A stretch of 26,521 nt of DNA, from positions 1 through 26,521 of the IMG/VR virus record IMGVR_UViG_3300048686_000196; one strand, 5' to 3'. The notes beneath the pieces are model-generated. The model saw only the letters and a program-made list of their open reading frames with translations. It was not told the origin of the DNA and did no database searches. The position numbers and the translations under genes were made by a program. How positions within the stretch are numbered: the stretch's first letter is position 1; each line of letters starts with the position of its first letter. The stretch comes from a virus. Positions 14,890 to 24,069 of this stretch are shown one piece after another.

Positions 14890-15426
14890 CTAATATGTTT
14901 CTTCAGCCCACACTGGGATGAAATCACCATCTTTGGTCCTGGTATACAGGATTAGTGCATCACCCATTCTAGCACGCAGCTCCTGTTCAGTCAAGACCTT
15001 GTTGGAAATCTTACCATCTTTTCTTGGCCTTCCCGTGTGTACTCCAGAAAGAAACTCTCTAATAGAGAAAACGTCCTCTTCTGAATAGTAAGATTTTCTT
15101 TTAAATGATCGTTCACCATTTGGTAAAATTCCAACTGGTGGTTTTATGTTACCACTATCAACGTGTCTTCTCAACTGTGTAGCTGTTCTATTTAAAAGTC
15201 TAGCTGTATTGTGTACCGTATATGCTCTTTTTTTATGTTTTTTAAAATCAGAATATAGCATTGTTTGTTCTTTTTGATCTACTATATTAAAAAGATATAC
15301 TATATTTTGACCACGATTAATTGATAATGTTTTGACTAATTTATTATTTATAAAAAATAAATTAGGGCTTGGCTTTATAGGCCGTTCCTGTTTTTTATCA
15401 AATCCATTTCCATCTGATGGAGCCAT
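14890..15426 (-). CDS. MerR-like helix-turn-helix DNA-binding protein
   Basis: This 178-residue protein has an N-terminal part with NLFFINNKLVKTLSINRGQN and a YSDFKKHKKRAY linker. A MerR-type winged helix follows at about 69-125 (YTVHNTARLLNRTATQLRRHVDSG, then YYSEEDVFSIREFL), then a basic GRPRKDG hook (about 132-138). The C-terminus is a small domain ending PVWAEETY. It may regulate phage promoters or mark the replication origin; neither is shown. ATG 15426 has AAGG eight bases upstream, which supports it despite a 52-base overlap with the zinc-ribbon gene. It is the second gene of the putative early operon that starts at 15566. Confidence 0.72.
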   Translation of the reverse strand: MAPSDGNGFDKKQERPIKPSPNLFFINNKLVKTLSINRGQNIVYLFNIVDQKEQTMLYSDFKKHKKRAYTVHNTARLLNRTATQLRRHVDSGNIKPPVGILPNGERSFKRKSYYSEEDVFSIREFLSGVHTGRPRKDGKISNKVLTEQELRARMGDALILYTRTKDGDFIPVWAEETY

Positions 15427-15566
15427 TGAACAGACCTTCCAAACTTAGAGGGTGGATGAAAAATCTTTCTCATGCCACACATAATACAATATATTTCTAA
15501 ATGATCAATAGATAATTCAACCCTATCAACAAAAACTCTTCCTGTACATTTCTTACACTTTATCAT
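15375..15566 (-). CDS. 63-residue zinc-ribbon protein
   Basis: The product has two cysteine pairs, CKKC (4-7) and CIMC (27-30), separated by a beta hairpin (GRVFVDRVELSIDHLEIY). This is a rubredoxin-like zinc ribbon, followed by a basic, tryptophan-containing tail (KFGRSVQWLHQME). It is similar in plan to small zinc ribbons near regulatory genes in other actinophages. The function is unknown; nucleic acid or RNA polymerase contact is only a guess. It starts at ATG 15566 without a Shine-Dalgarno sequence, just after a TATAAT box, and is the first gene of the replication block. Confidence 0.72.
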   Translation of the reverse strand: MIKCKKCTGRVFVDRVELSIDHLEIYCIMCGMRKIFHPPSKFGRSVQWLHQMEMDLIKNRNGL

Positions 15567-15575
15567 TGTTTAGGT

Positions 15576-15581
15576 ATTATA
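15576..15581 (-). promoter_or_regulatory. -10 box before the replication gene block
   Basis: TATAAT lies directly after the stop codon of the last tail gene, and nine bases separate it from ATG 15566. Transcription would start about three bases before the ATG, giving a leaderless or nearly leaderless message. There is no ribosome site between. The position is sensible, as it separates the tail genes from the regulatory and replication genes. No clear -35 box is present. Confidence 0.42.
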
Positions 15582-15583
15582 CA

Positions 15584-16018
15584 CTAAGTTGTACCAATTG
15601 CGATAACATTTATATTCACGTCTGCTTGACCAGCCTGATTGAAAATTATGCTTCCGTCTACTCTGGATGTGCTGACATTTTTAATTACTACAGATAAACT
15701 GTTTCCAGCTGGAGATGAAGAATTGTTTACTGGGGTTGCAGTAACAATTGGAATATAAATAAAACTAGGATTAAAATCAATAAACCAGGATTCAGAGGCT
15801 CCAGCAGTTACATTTCCCTTCTTAACTGATTTAGTAAATGCATAAAATCTTAAATTATTTGTAGTTGATTCTTTTATACCATTTACACCATTATCAACAG
15901 CAGATAGAACAGTAGAAGTAGAAGAAATCTGATTAGTTAATGTATTAATTTGACTAACGATTTGATACAAGTAGTCAATATCTATTGGCTGCCCTCGTTG
16001 TGGAAGTGGTATTTTCAT
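15584..16018 (-). CDS. Tail or baseplate structural protein (putative)
   Basis: This 144-residue protein starts MKIPLPQRGQPIDIDYLYQI, continues with a short coiled helix (VSQINTLTNQISSTSTVL) and ends in a beta-sandwich-like domain (SWFIDFNPSFIYIPIVTATP, SLSVVIKNVSTSRVDGSIIF, DVNINVIAIG). The N-terminus looks like a tail attachment segment and the C-terminus like the small beta domain of baseplate or fibre proteins, perhaps host-contacting. It is the last gene of the tail block. ATG 16018 has a strong AAGGAG five bases upstream and a TGATATAAT element just before it. No specific family name can be given. Confidence 0.62.
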   Translation of the reverse strand: MKIPLPQRGQPIDIDYLYQIVSQINTLTNQISSTSTVLSAVDNGVNGIKESTTNNLRFYAFTKSVKKGNVTAGASESWFIDFNPSFIYIPIVTATPVNNSSSPAGNSLSVVIKNVSTSRVDGSIIFNQAGQADVNINVIAIGTT

Positions 16019-16033
16019 TATATCTCCTTATAT

Positions 16034-16042
16034 ATTATATCA
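16034..16042 (-). promoter_or_regulatory. Possible extended -10 element before the last tail gene
   Basis: The minus strand reads TGATATAAT, the same nine bases as upstream of the head gene at 589, followed by AAGGAG and ATG 16018. Here the predicted transcription start falls at the ribosome site itself, which is tight. The run is also very AT-rich, so this may be chance. Confidence 0.3.
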
Positions 16043-16043
16043 G

Positions 16044-16841
16044 CTAGGGAAAACTAACCTGTTGACCAACTAATGAAATGGCTCCTGTATCAAAAAACTG
16101 ATAAATTGAATTAATTGCTGGTTCATAGCTAGCTATTTGTCCTATCATTCTTACATAAGAATAGTTGTTAACAATAAAAGATATTTGACTTTCTTTGGTT
16201 CTGCCTAAATAATTAAAGGTAGCGGTAGCACTTGCTGAAGGAGAATTAAAATATTGTGCAAATATATCTATATTTCCAACTCCCCATTTTGTTGAAACAT
16301 CATATTCCTTTAGTAATGCTGTACGCACAATTTCATCTATATTTGCAGAAATTACTCCAGGGGTTGAAAGAAATTTTTGAATTACATTTAATGCATCTGC
16401 TCGTGTAACATTATCAAAAAATTTATATGTATTTGTTGTTGTAGAAATTCCAATTAACGATTGACTTAAATATACGTTTGGGACTATTCCAGAAACATCA
16501 ATATTGGATGCGCTACTAGAAACAACAACATTGATTCCAGCAACTGGGAAAAGTGATGTATAGTCTAAGTTTGCACTTGCTCCAATATTATACTTTGTTG
16601 GAGCTTCCCATAAAACATTTACAGTTATAGTGCTGGCCGATTTTCCTAAAGTTACTCTATAATTTCCAGCAAGGGATTGTGGATATACTTGCCCTTCACT
16701 TTTTATTAAATATAGATTTGAATATTCTGAAACTCTTGCGCGATCCTCAGATGCAATTCTGAACCTAAAAAGATGATTACCATCAGCATTAGCTGGTGGC
16801 AAAGTTGACAATGGTATTCTAAACTTAGCCAATGTCAACAC
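16044..16841 (-). CDS. Minor tail protein (putative)
   Basis: This 265-residue protein has an N-terminal part AKFRIPLSTLPPANADG, then HLFRFRIASEDRARVSEYS, which reads like a fibronectin-III-type strand pair seen in some tail proteins. Long Ser/Thr/Val-rich beta regions follow, with RADALNVIQKFLSTPGVISA as one clear helical stretch. It lies in the tail block and is probably part of the tail tip or fibre. The longest frame starts at GTG 16841. An inner TTG at 16832 (giving MAKFRIP) is more likely, because AGGTG stands six bases before it and TTGGCTAA repeats the eight-base stop/start overlap seen elsewhere in the window. Confidence 0.62.
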   Translation of the reverse strand: MLTLAKFRIPLSTLPPANADGNHLFRFRIASEDRARVSEYSNLYLIKSEGQVYPQSLAGNYRVTLGKSASTITVNVLWEAPTKYNIGASANLDYTSLFPVAGINVVVSSSASNIDVSGIVPNVYLSQSLIGISTTTNTYKFFDNVTRADALNVIQKFLSTPGVISANIDEIVRTALLKEYDVSTKWGVGNIDIFAQYFNSPSASATATFNYLGRTKESQISFIVNNYSYVRMIGQIASYEPAINSIYQFFDTGAISLVGQQVSFP

Positions 16842-18207
16842 CTATACCAAATCTATACTCAATATAGTTGTTACTGTTTTCTGTTTTAATAACTGGATAT
16901 GACGAGCTTTCTCTAACAATGTCATAACCAACTAAAGAATATAATGGGTTGTCTGTAGTAGTATTTTCAAATCTAAGTCCATCTAGTAATATTTTATAAT
17001 TTTTATTTCCACCTTCATATTGAGCACTGCCACTTATAACGCTTGCAGAAATTGGAGAAGCTGAATTTGCTGTTGGATGATTAAAGGTAATAGTAGATTC
17101 TGTAGAGCTAACAACAGTTAAATTAGTTTGATTAAAATATGAGTATGGTGCAGAGACACCAGATATGTCAAATTTCATTCCAGGGTATAGCCCGTGTTCT
17201 GGTGCCGTTACTGTTGCTACAGATTGATTTAAGGCTACATTTGTAATTTGATCAATAACATCAGTTTGATCAATTACACATGCATATATTCTAATAAGGT
17301 TAATATTTGCCCAAGAAAATCCGTCATCTAATTTAAAAGAAGAAAGTGGCTTTGTAAAAATATAATATCTGCTATCAGCTATATCAGATGAATCAAGAAC
17401 CATGGTAGCTCTAGCTTTTGGAGAAAGAGCTGAAAGTGTAGGAAGATTGTTAATAAACTCTATTGCAAAACGAACTTTATATGGTTCGGTATCGTTATTA
17501 TGTATGTTGCTTAATATTGATATAGCAAATCTAATTTGATCAGAAGGAAGATTTTGACTGAAGTTAAATGCAAGTGAAGTATTTTCAATTCTATATCCAT
17601 AGGAATTATATGAGGTTCCATCGCTATCTAAATAACAAGAGTTGCCAGAAACTAGTAGTGCCCTGTTATAAAACCTGGGTGGCTCCTGACGATCTTTTCT
17701 ATTAATAGAATTAAATACTGTTGCATCTGATGGTACAAATTTAGCCTTATCAGTTAAGATAAAATCTGATAAAGAGTTTGATATATTTGCATTTATTGTT
17801 TCAGTAGTGATGGTTGATGCAGAAACATCAGAAGCAATAATCCAGTTCTCAGCTGGATTGAATGTTGACAAAGTTTTACTATCAAAAGATCCAGCCAGTG
17901 TATTTGCTGCTCCCGAAAAGAATCCTACTTCTGTAATTTGATACCTTTGTTCTGTAGGCATCTCTGCTTTAAAAACAATCTTTTCTACCCCGTTTTCTTT
18001 AATGAATCCTTTTGAAATAATTGGAACGCGGAACATTTCAAAATCAAGATTTGTTTTATTTTTAATATCTATGACTTCTTGTGTGGTAAGAGATTCAGTT
18101 GGAGATAGCGGGGTTGGTCCACAACCTGCTGCTATATGAGTAGCAAACTCTGAAGTTTGACCTAATAGAAACTTGGCTATAATTTTTTTTCCCGTATTGG
18201 TAATCAT
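16825..18207 (-). CDS. Tail fibre or tail tip protein (putative)
   Basis: This 460-residue protein begins MITNTGKKIIAKFLLGQ followed by EFATHIAAGCGPTPL, a type of N-terminal segment seen in phage tail fibre or tail tip proteins. It continues with YQITEVGFFSG and a long beta-rich body, including a VATVTAPEHGLYPGMKFDISGV section (about residue 345) and a C-terminal YIEYRFGIGVDIG. No enzymatic motif is seen. It probably forms part of the adsorption apparatus. ATG 18207 has AAGGAG a few bases upstream, nine bases after the previous stop codon. The family assignment is weak; the structural role rests on composition and position. Confidence 0.62.
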   Translation of the reverse strand: MITNTGKKIIAKFLLGQTSEFATHIAAGCGPTPLSPTESLTTQEVIDIKNKTNLDFEMFRVPIISKGFIKENGVEKIVFKAEMPTEQRYQITEVGFFSGAANTLAGSFDSKTLSTFNPAENWIIASDVSASTITTETINANISNSLSDFILTDKAKFVPSDATVFNSINRKDRQEPPRFYNRALLVSGNSCYLDSDGTSYNSYGYRIENTSLAFNFSQNLPSDQIRFAISILSNIHNNDTEPYKVRFAIEFINNLPTLSALSPKARATMVLDSSDIADSRYYIFTKPLSSFKLDDGFSWANINLIRIYACVIDQTDVIDQITNVALNQSVATVTAPEHGLYPGMKFDISGVSAPYSYFNQTNLTVVSSTESTITFNHPTANSASPISASVISGSAQYEGGNKNYKILLDGLRFENTTTDNPLYSLVGYDIVRESSSYPVIKTENSNNYIEYRFGIGVDIG

Positions 18208-18216
18208 GTTTACTCC

Positions 18217-19356
18217 TTATGTAATTTTACCACTTGTTGCAATTTCAATTTCAATAATTTCATCAGAAAGAAGATTGTCAAGTTCTATAATCAAATCTCC
18301 ATTAGTATCAACATAGTAAAAATTACTAATATTGTTTCTTAACAGATATTCATCATTTGGAATTTTTTCATATAGATTAATTTGATAAATATCAAATAAT
18401 GTTTGATTTGGTTTTTGCAAAGCTATTATTTGAGATGGGTCATATTCTTTTCTAATTGATGACAAATTAGATATAACAGAGTAATATGGATTTAATCCTT
18501 CAACTGTATCTCTTCTAGCCATATTTACTAATTCAAAACTACTAAGCTGTTGGAATAATACCTGTTCCATTGCTTCAACAGATGCTGGAACTGATTGAAA
18601 GTTAACAACATCTCTAGCTGGAACAAGAGTTTGTTTTGGTGGACTTGGAGGTGGACTATATGAAAATGCCCCTATATTTTCAGTTTCTGGAGTTGGTTCC
18701 TCATCTACCTCTGTATCGCCCCCACCAGGATCAGTAGAAGTGGTTGGTTTTTGAGGATTCGGAATTACCAAAACTCCTGGATTTTTTGGAGGGATTCTTC
18801 TAGTAACACGGTTATCTTTATCGTCATCTTTATTAGGCTTTTGTGTTTTTCCAGATTGTTGTCTTGCCTGGTTTTCTTTTGCCCTTTGTCGATCTCTTGC
18901 AGCTTCAGCATTAATTAAACTTTGTAAGTAAGGAGATCTAGAAGGAATTTTTTCTTTAGCTGATTGATAATTATTTCTAGATTGCTCTAAAAGCAAGCGA
19001 GTCATAGGATTTGTATTTTTTGAATAAACGCCTTTAACTTGTGCTAGTTGTTCAGCAGCTTTAAATGCAGCCTGTGTAGCAGCACCTCTTGCTGATGAAG
19101 GTACTTTAGTTTCAGGCTTTGATGCTGGTTTAGCAGTTTTTGCAGAAGTAACTGTTGAACTGGTTGCTGCTCTTGCTGCCGCAGCAGCTTTTGATTGAGC
19201 AGTAGCAGCTTTTGATTGAGCAGCCGAAGCAGCAGCAGTAACTGCTGAATTTGCTGTTGCACGACTTGGAGTATTGGATGGTTTAGGTGCTGGGCTAGGT
19301 GCTGTACTTGGTGTTGCTTTGGGTGTTACTTTTGCTGGCGGTTTTGTTGAACCCAT
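18217..19356 (-). CDS. Pro/Ala-rich tail protein with a globular C-terminal domain
   Basis: This 379-residue protein has a long low-complexity N-terminal half. A Pro/Lys/Thr stretch (residues 1-35) precedes an Ala/Ser/Thr/Lys region with AAQSKAA repeats (about 40-95). A charged, basic Arg/Lys/Gln segment (about 130-190) and a Pro-rich acidic spacer (190-245) follow. The last 130 residues look folded (VNFQSVPASVEAMEQVLFQQ, YSVISNLSSIRKEYDPSQI, then ILELDN-like strands near the end). I recognise no family. The disordered half could act as a linker or scaffold in the tail tip. ATG 19356 abuts the stop codon of the large tail gene, with GGTGGAG upstream. Confidence 0.65.
   Translation of the reverse strand: MGSTKPPAKVTPKATPSTAPSPAPKPSNTPSRATANSAVTAAASAAQSKAATAQSKAAAAARAATSSTVTSAKTAKPASKPETKVPSSARGAATQAAFKAAEQLAQVKGVYSKNTNPMTRLLLEQSRNNYQSAKEKIPSRSPYLQSLINAEAARDRQRAKENQARQQSGKTQKPNKDDDKDNRVTRRIPPKNPGVLVIPNPQKPTTSTDPGGGDTEVDEEPTPETENIGAFSYSPPPSPPKQTLVPARDVVNFQSVPASVEAMEQVLFQQLSSFELVNMARRDTVEGLNPYYSVISNLSSIRKEYDPSQIIALQKPNQTLFDIYQINLYEKIPNDEYLLRNNISNFYYVDTNGDLIIELDNLLSDEIIEIEIATSGKIT
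19184..19223 (-). repeat. 21-bp direct repeat coding for AAQSKA units
   Basis: GCAGCTTTTGATTGAGCAG occurs twice in a row with a period of 21 bases (19184-19202 and 19205-19223, plus-strand reading). It encodes back-to-back AQSKAA units in the disordered region of the protein at 18217-19356. The identical DNA suggests recent slippage duplication, a possible site of length variation between relatives. Confidence 0.85.
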
Positions 19357-22300
19357 TTAAATCTCCACCAATACTAATTCAGTAGATCTTTCATCAGCCT
19401 GTATTGAATGAGAAATAGATTGAACAACAAATTGCTTTGTAGAATCAATGAAAGAGATATTTGCTCTTGGCTTATAGTTAATAGAAACAAGATCTCCTAA
19501 TTGTACATGTGGAGTAGCAAATGTTGATATTGAAAGCTTTTGTCTTTGTCTCAATGTTTTTGTCATCATCCAATCCATTAGATTATTTGCATCATCTTCA
19601 CTTTGAATGTATTCTGATTCAATAACAAATTCCTTTTTACCATATTTTTTTCTACTTAAAAGTATATCATCGTATACTTTATCAGCTATTATTGGAGATT
19701 GAATAATATTATTTTGTGTAGTTGGATTTGAAAAACTTGATTTACGATTAAAATAACTGTCAACTGAAAGTTCTCCATTTGACTCTTGTGTAAATGTGAT
19801 GCCAAGAATTCTCAAATAATTGCCCGTTGTCTCATCAAGACTAATAGCTTTGTCAGTAGTATTAAACACTAAAAACTCTGCTCCATATGCGCCAGCCCTG
19901 AATCCTGAAACCACATACCCTCTTTCATTATTAAATGTTGGGGCCAGGACAGCTAATAATGCTGGATATGCTTTATCATATTTAACATTAAAGTATGCAC
20001 ACTCACGCATGATTGTTCCAAATTCTTCAAAGTAGATCTTATATTTTGGTGACGAATTTGGTCCAATTCCAGTTAGGTATGTAGGCTTGACAAATCCAGA
20101 TACCGAATACTTTCTCATTGCCTCTGGTGTCTTTATTTCATCTGAATAAAACATATCTTTAATTTCTTCAATAACAGTTTCATTAGTATTTGTAGCAAGA
20201 ACACTTTGAAGAGCATAAATATTTTCAAACATACACTCAGAAGCTCCACGAACGAATACCGCTACATTGTTATACTCTGGCAAAGGATTTGTATCATCTA
20301 CATATGCAATTTGTTTGTTATTGATATAGAGGTAAAATCTTCTACCTCCGCCTGGAAGATTTTGATACTCTACAGAAAGATCATACACTGTTGGATTTTC
20401 TTGCAAACCAATTCTATCTTGACCAACAAAGGTTCCTTCATCAACAATAATTGATCCAAGACCTCCCCATAGCTTTCTAGGTATAGCCTTACCCCCACTA
20501 TTTTGAACCTTATAAAATACAATATTATGTAGAACTTTATCATATGCACCAGTCTCAGAATTTATTTCATTATATTGTTGAATATTGCTTCCTGTAAGCG
20601 CACAGATTTCAAAGAAATATCCTTGATTAGTTGATGGATTAATACCAATAGCAATTCCTCCAGACCCTCCATTTATTTCTACCTTTTCTGAAGAATTTTC
20701 TGGTTGAATTGTATAATAAGGAACTTGAGAAGTTCCATTATTTACTGTTTGCGCTTTCTCAGAGTCTCTTTCATATTTACCAATTATTCTTAATCTGGTA
20801 CCGAAATGCCTATATGCTGAATCAAGCTCTTTGTATACATAAGAAACAAAATTAATTTTACTTGTTGGATAAGTATTAGTATTTGTATCTGTTAATTCTG
20901 GAGGACCGACAAATACTAGTGCAGAAGACTGAATAGTTCCAGACTGAGTTGTCTTTAAGTCTTTAATAATTTTATCAGTTGGATATGTTTTGCGTAAAAA
21001 GTTTTTAATAATTCCATTTCTTTTTGATCTTTGTGCAATATCATTTCGTACTCCAACTGCCGTACCACTACTATCTTGAGTTGGATATGAAATACTAGTT
21101 ATTGGTTTTGTAGAAAATAGATATGTTTGTGTACTATCCATTTCTATACCACGGACATTATTGTTATCTGACCAATATGCTGGAAGGCCAGCTGGGTGCT
21201 CAACTATTTCTGTACCAAACTGTCCTCGTCCATGTCTTTGAACTGCACCATTTTTGTATGTAACATTCGTATCAAGATCTGTTGCGTCCTGTGTTGGATT
21301 TTCATATTTTACATAATATGGTTCAACAAAAATTCTTATATTGCCAGTAGGATAAATTTTACCGCCAAAGGGGAGGGATGAGAAATATTTTTGATATTCT
21401 CTATTGCTTGTAATCCATACTGTACCTTCCTGGCTTACAGAAGATTGTGGTGTAGGAATTCCTACGGTTTTTGTTACCTTATATTCAACAGCATCAAAAC
21501 GAATAACCTCTCCATTTGCATAAAGATATCCATTAAATCTTCCCAACCAGTTTACATTTTCACCAACATCTATTACATTATTTGTTATTTTGTTATTAAC
21601 AACTATTGGAATAGCTGATGACAATGTTGTGTTAAGGCCCATTGCTGTTAATGCGTAACCAGAAGCCTGACCAGCATCATCATTAACTGGTCTTAATTCA
21701 TCATTTGATCCAGCTTCCCATAAAAGTACTGGTTTATAGATATATGTTCTATCTTGAGCAGCAAATCTTGCCTGGGAAATGCTACTGAATGATTTCTGAA
21801 TATATTTAATTGTGTACCTAATAACTCCACTATTAAGAATTTGTTCTTCATTGTTCCCAATGGCTAGAATATTTGGTAATCTTCCATTTGTTTTTTGACC
21901 ATATAAAACTAAGTCAGTCTTTCTTTCTGGTTTTTCAGGATTTGGCATGAAATATTCTTTTGGCATAACTACAAAATTATTATATTCATCAAAAAACATT
22001 GCAGTTTGTGTAGCAGCAGCTATGTTTGAAAGTGCCTGAGCAATAGACATTTCTGGTCCTATGAAAAAGAATGGAATGATTGGATCTCTAATGCTTGCAT
22101 AAAAATCTCTTTTGTTTATATTTGTTACCATTTTAGAAACTGGTGTAAAGTTATACTGTTTCGATAGGTTCCAATATATATTCCAGGCATCTTCCAAGGG
22201 AACATTCTGTCCTGTTGCAGGATTTAAATATGGATTTGTAGTTACTTGTGATGGAACTGGTGGATAAAATACTGGATAATCTATAGATGTATTTACAACA

Positions 22301-24069
22301 ACTTCATCTTTTTTGTATAGCTCTGGAAGATCATCAATTCCCTTAAAAACATAATTACTAAATCCAGCATTATCAAGTAACATAGATATTGCAGAAGTTA
22401 CAGTAGTATCAGTTAAAAATATTTCTGGTGCTTTTGTAGTTTCAAATTTAAAAAATTGATCTCTTAGAATAACACGAACATCGTTCATGCCATTAGCAGC
22501 ATATGGAAAGTTTTCAGAATACATCGACTGCATAGGTATATATTTATCATATCCATCAACATCAAGAATTATTTCATAGAAATCAAATTTTACATTTGGT
22601 TTTAAATATTGAGAAACTAAGCTACCTTTATTATTGGCAAACAGTGGAATTGTTGCTGAAGATGAAGAATTATAATTATTTAAAGTAAATGCATCATCAA
22701 AGTTCATTAACGATACGTCGCCATTGGATGCTAAAAGTCCACCTACTGGCAACTGTGTTTGATCATTACCTGTGCTTTTTGTAATTTGAAAAGATTCAAC
22801 ATAATCAGAAACATTAACCTTAAGTCTCGGAGAAAGCTCAATTAAACTAAATGTTTGTTCTGGAGCAATCATTGTTTCAATAACAAGTCTTAATCCTTTA
22901 ATAAACAAAAGCTCAGTAAAAACATCTTGACCATATTGATTAAAATAAACTGGATCTGTTAAAGATGAAACTATACCAATCTTTTTTGTATCATCTTGCT
23001 CTACTAATGAGAATCCATATCTGGCAGCTTCACTGTACCAAGATCCAGTTACGTTATTCCATATATATAAAGTTCCAGGGTTATCTTGTGTCATACCAAT
23101 GACGTAAGATTCACCACGATTAATTCCTGTTGGTGGACGGCTAGATAGATCACTTAAATATCCAACTAGATGGAAGCTAGATCTGTATTCTTCTGGAACA
23201 AGAACTCCATAGTACAATTCTACATACCCGTCCCAATCTACTATTTCTGTACCATTTAGTCGTTTTGAATTTTCATTAAATGTTTGAGCAGTTACCCAAT
23301 TATTATTAATATCAAGATACTCTATTCTCCATCTTTTTGGAATTGAAGACAATGACCTATTGCCTAATGGATCTTGTATTGTTGTGCCATTTTGCGTATT
23401 AAAGTTTCCCAATGAATTTTTTGCAAGATTTGTTTGCATTTTAATAACAATTCTATTTGTTGGTACAGCTTTTTCATACACAACAAAGGGAGCGGTATCA
23501 TCAATATAGTATCCTACAATACTTGCATCTGGTTTATTAATTGGATTTTTTAAATTTGATACTCCTACCTCAGTTAAAACATTATCTACTATTTGATTTC
23601 TATAAGAATTCCAATATTTAAAATTATCATATCTAGATGCCATATAGTACCTTGGTCTTTTAGCACTTTTTACATTATCAATATATTTATCATTAAAATA
23701 TAAAAGCTTGTTAATTCCAGATCTTGGTCTAAATGGTGCAAAACAATCTTCTAAATCAAAATATAGTTGCCTATCAACATCAGCATTTTCAAATAGAACT
23801 GGTTCATCATTATTATTAACAAAATCAGAATATGTAAAAAAAGAGCGAGCTGCATTAGTATAATAATTTGCTGTATCATCTGCTGAATAGCTAGAAACTA
23901 TTGGATTATATTTAGAAGCTGAAGCAGAAGGTCTAAATCTATATGTTCCATAATTTTTTATGGTTTGAAAATCATTCATATTCCATTCTGCAATAATTAA
24001 AGACTCTACTCTTAAGGTATTGTTCTTTTCTAAATGATCAATTAACTTACCTTGGGGATCTATCCACAT
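19357..24069 (-). CDS. Large minor tail protein, tail-tip hub with LamG-like domain
   Basis: This is the largest gene in the window, coding for about 1570 residues. The N-terminus (MWIDPQGKLIDHLEKN, then a WNMNDFQTIKNYG region) and the C-terminus (LMDWMMTKTLRQRQKLSI, QLGDLVSINY, FVVQSISHSIQ) look like tail-tip hub parts seen in siphophage minor tail proteins. Around residues 1080-1260 is a concanavalin/LamG-like section (SAYRHFGTRLRIIGKYE, GGIAIGINPSTNQGYFFEI, FYLYINNKQIAYVDDTNPLP), probably binding sugars. I chose ATG 24069: it overlaps the previous stop by one base (TAATG) and GAGG stands upstream. A longer TTG frame would start inside the previous gene. Its role is tail-tip assembly and probably cell-surface binding. 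Confidence 0.8.
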   Translation of the reverse strand: MWIDPQGKLIDHLEKNNTLRVESLIIAEWNMNDFQTIKNYGTYRFRPSASASKYNPIVSSYSADDTANYYTNAARSFFTYSDFVNNNDEPVLFENADVDRQLYFDLEDCFAPFRPRSGINKLLYFNDKYIDNVKSAKRPRYYMASRYDNFKYWNSYRNQIVDNVLTEVGVSNLKNPINKPDASIVGYYIDDTAPFVVYEKAVPTNRIVIKMQTNLAKNSLGNFNTQNGTTIQDPLGNRSLSSIPKRWRIEYLDINNNWVTAQTFNENSKRLNGTEIVDWDGYVELYYGVLVPEEYRSSFHLVGYLSDLSSRPPTGINRGESYVIGMTQDNPGTLYIWNNVTGSWYSEAARYGFSLVEQDDTKKIGIVSSLTDPVYFNQYGQDVFTELLFIKGLRLVIETMIAPEQTFSLIELSPRLKVNVSDYVESFQITKSTGNDQTQLPVGGLLASNGDVSLMNFDDAFTLNNYNSSSSATIPLFANNKGSLVSQYLKPNVKFDFYEIILDVDGYDKYIPMQSMYSENFPYAANGMNDVRVILRDQFFKFETTKAPEIFLTDTTVTSAISMLLDNAGFSNYVFKGIDDLPELYKKDEVVVNTSIDYPVFYPPVPSQVTTNPYLNPATGQNVPLEDAWNIYWNLSKQYNFTPVSKMVTNINKRDFYASIRDPIIPFFFIGPEMSIAQALSNIAAATQTAMFFDEYNNFVVMPKEYFMPNPEKPERKTDLVLYGQKTNGRLPNILAIGNNEEQILNSGVIRYTIKYIQKSFSSISQARFAAQDRTYIYKPVLLWEAGSNDELRPVNDDAGQASGYALTAMGLNTTLSSAIPIVVNNKITNNVIDVGENVNWLGRFNGYLYANGEVIRFDAVEYKVTKTVGIPTPQSSVSQEGTVWITSNREYQKYFSSLPFGGKIYPTGNIRIFVEPYYVKYENPTQDATDLDTNVTYKNGAVQRHGRGQFGTEIVEHPAGLPAYWSDNNNVRGIEMDSTQTYLFSTKPITSISYPTQDSSGTAVGVRNDIAQRSKRNGIIKNFLRKTYPTDKIIKDLKTTQSGTIQSSALVFVGPPELTDTNTNTYPTSKINFVSYVYKELDSAYRHFGTRLRIIGKYERDSEKAQTVNNGTSQVPYYTIQPENSSEKVEINGGSGGIAIGINPSTNQGYFFEICALTGSNIQQYNEINSETGAYDKVLHNIVFYKVQNSGGKAIPRKLWGGLGSIIVDEGTFVGQDRIGLQENPTVYDLSVEYQNLPGGGRRFYLYINNKQIAYVDDTNPLPEYNNVAVFVRGASECMFENIYALQSVLATNTNETVIEEIKDMFYSDEIKTPEAMRKYSVSGFVKPTYLTGIGPNSSPKYKIYFEEFGTIMRECAYFNVKYDKAYPALLAVLAPTFNNERGYVVSGFRAGAYGAEFLVFNTTDKAISLDETTGNYLRILGITFTQESNGELSVDSYFNRKSSFSNPTTQNNIIQSPIIADKVYDDILLSRKKYGKKEFVIESEYIQSEDDANNLMDWMMTKTLRQRQKLSISTFATPHVQLGDLVSINYKPRANISFIDSTKQFVVQSISHSIQADERSTELVLVEI

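Noticed and set aside
14883-14930. Longer version of the 67-residue protein starting at 14930
   Set aside because: ATG 14882 has an ideal AGGAG, while the extra residues are the overlap with the MerR-like gene.
19044-19262. Minus-strand frame with a Gln/Leu repeat product
   Set aside because: It is the alternative frame of the Ala/Ser-rich repeat region of the tail gene; the composition follows from the repeat and there is no independent start signal.
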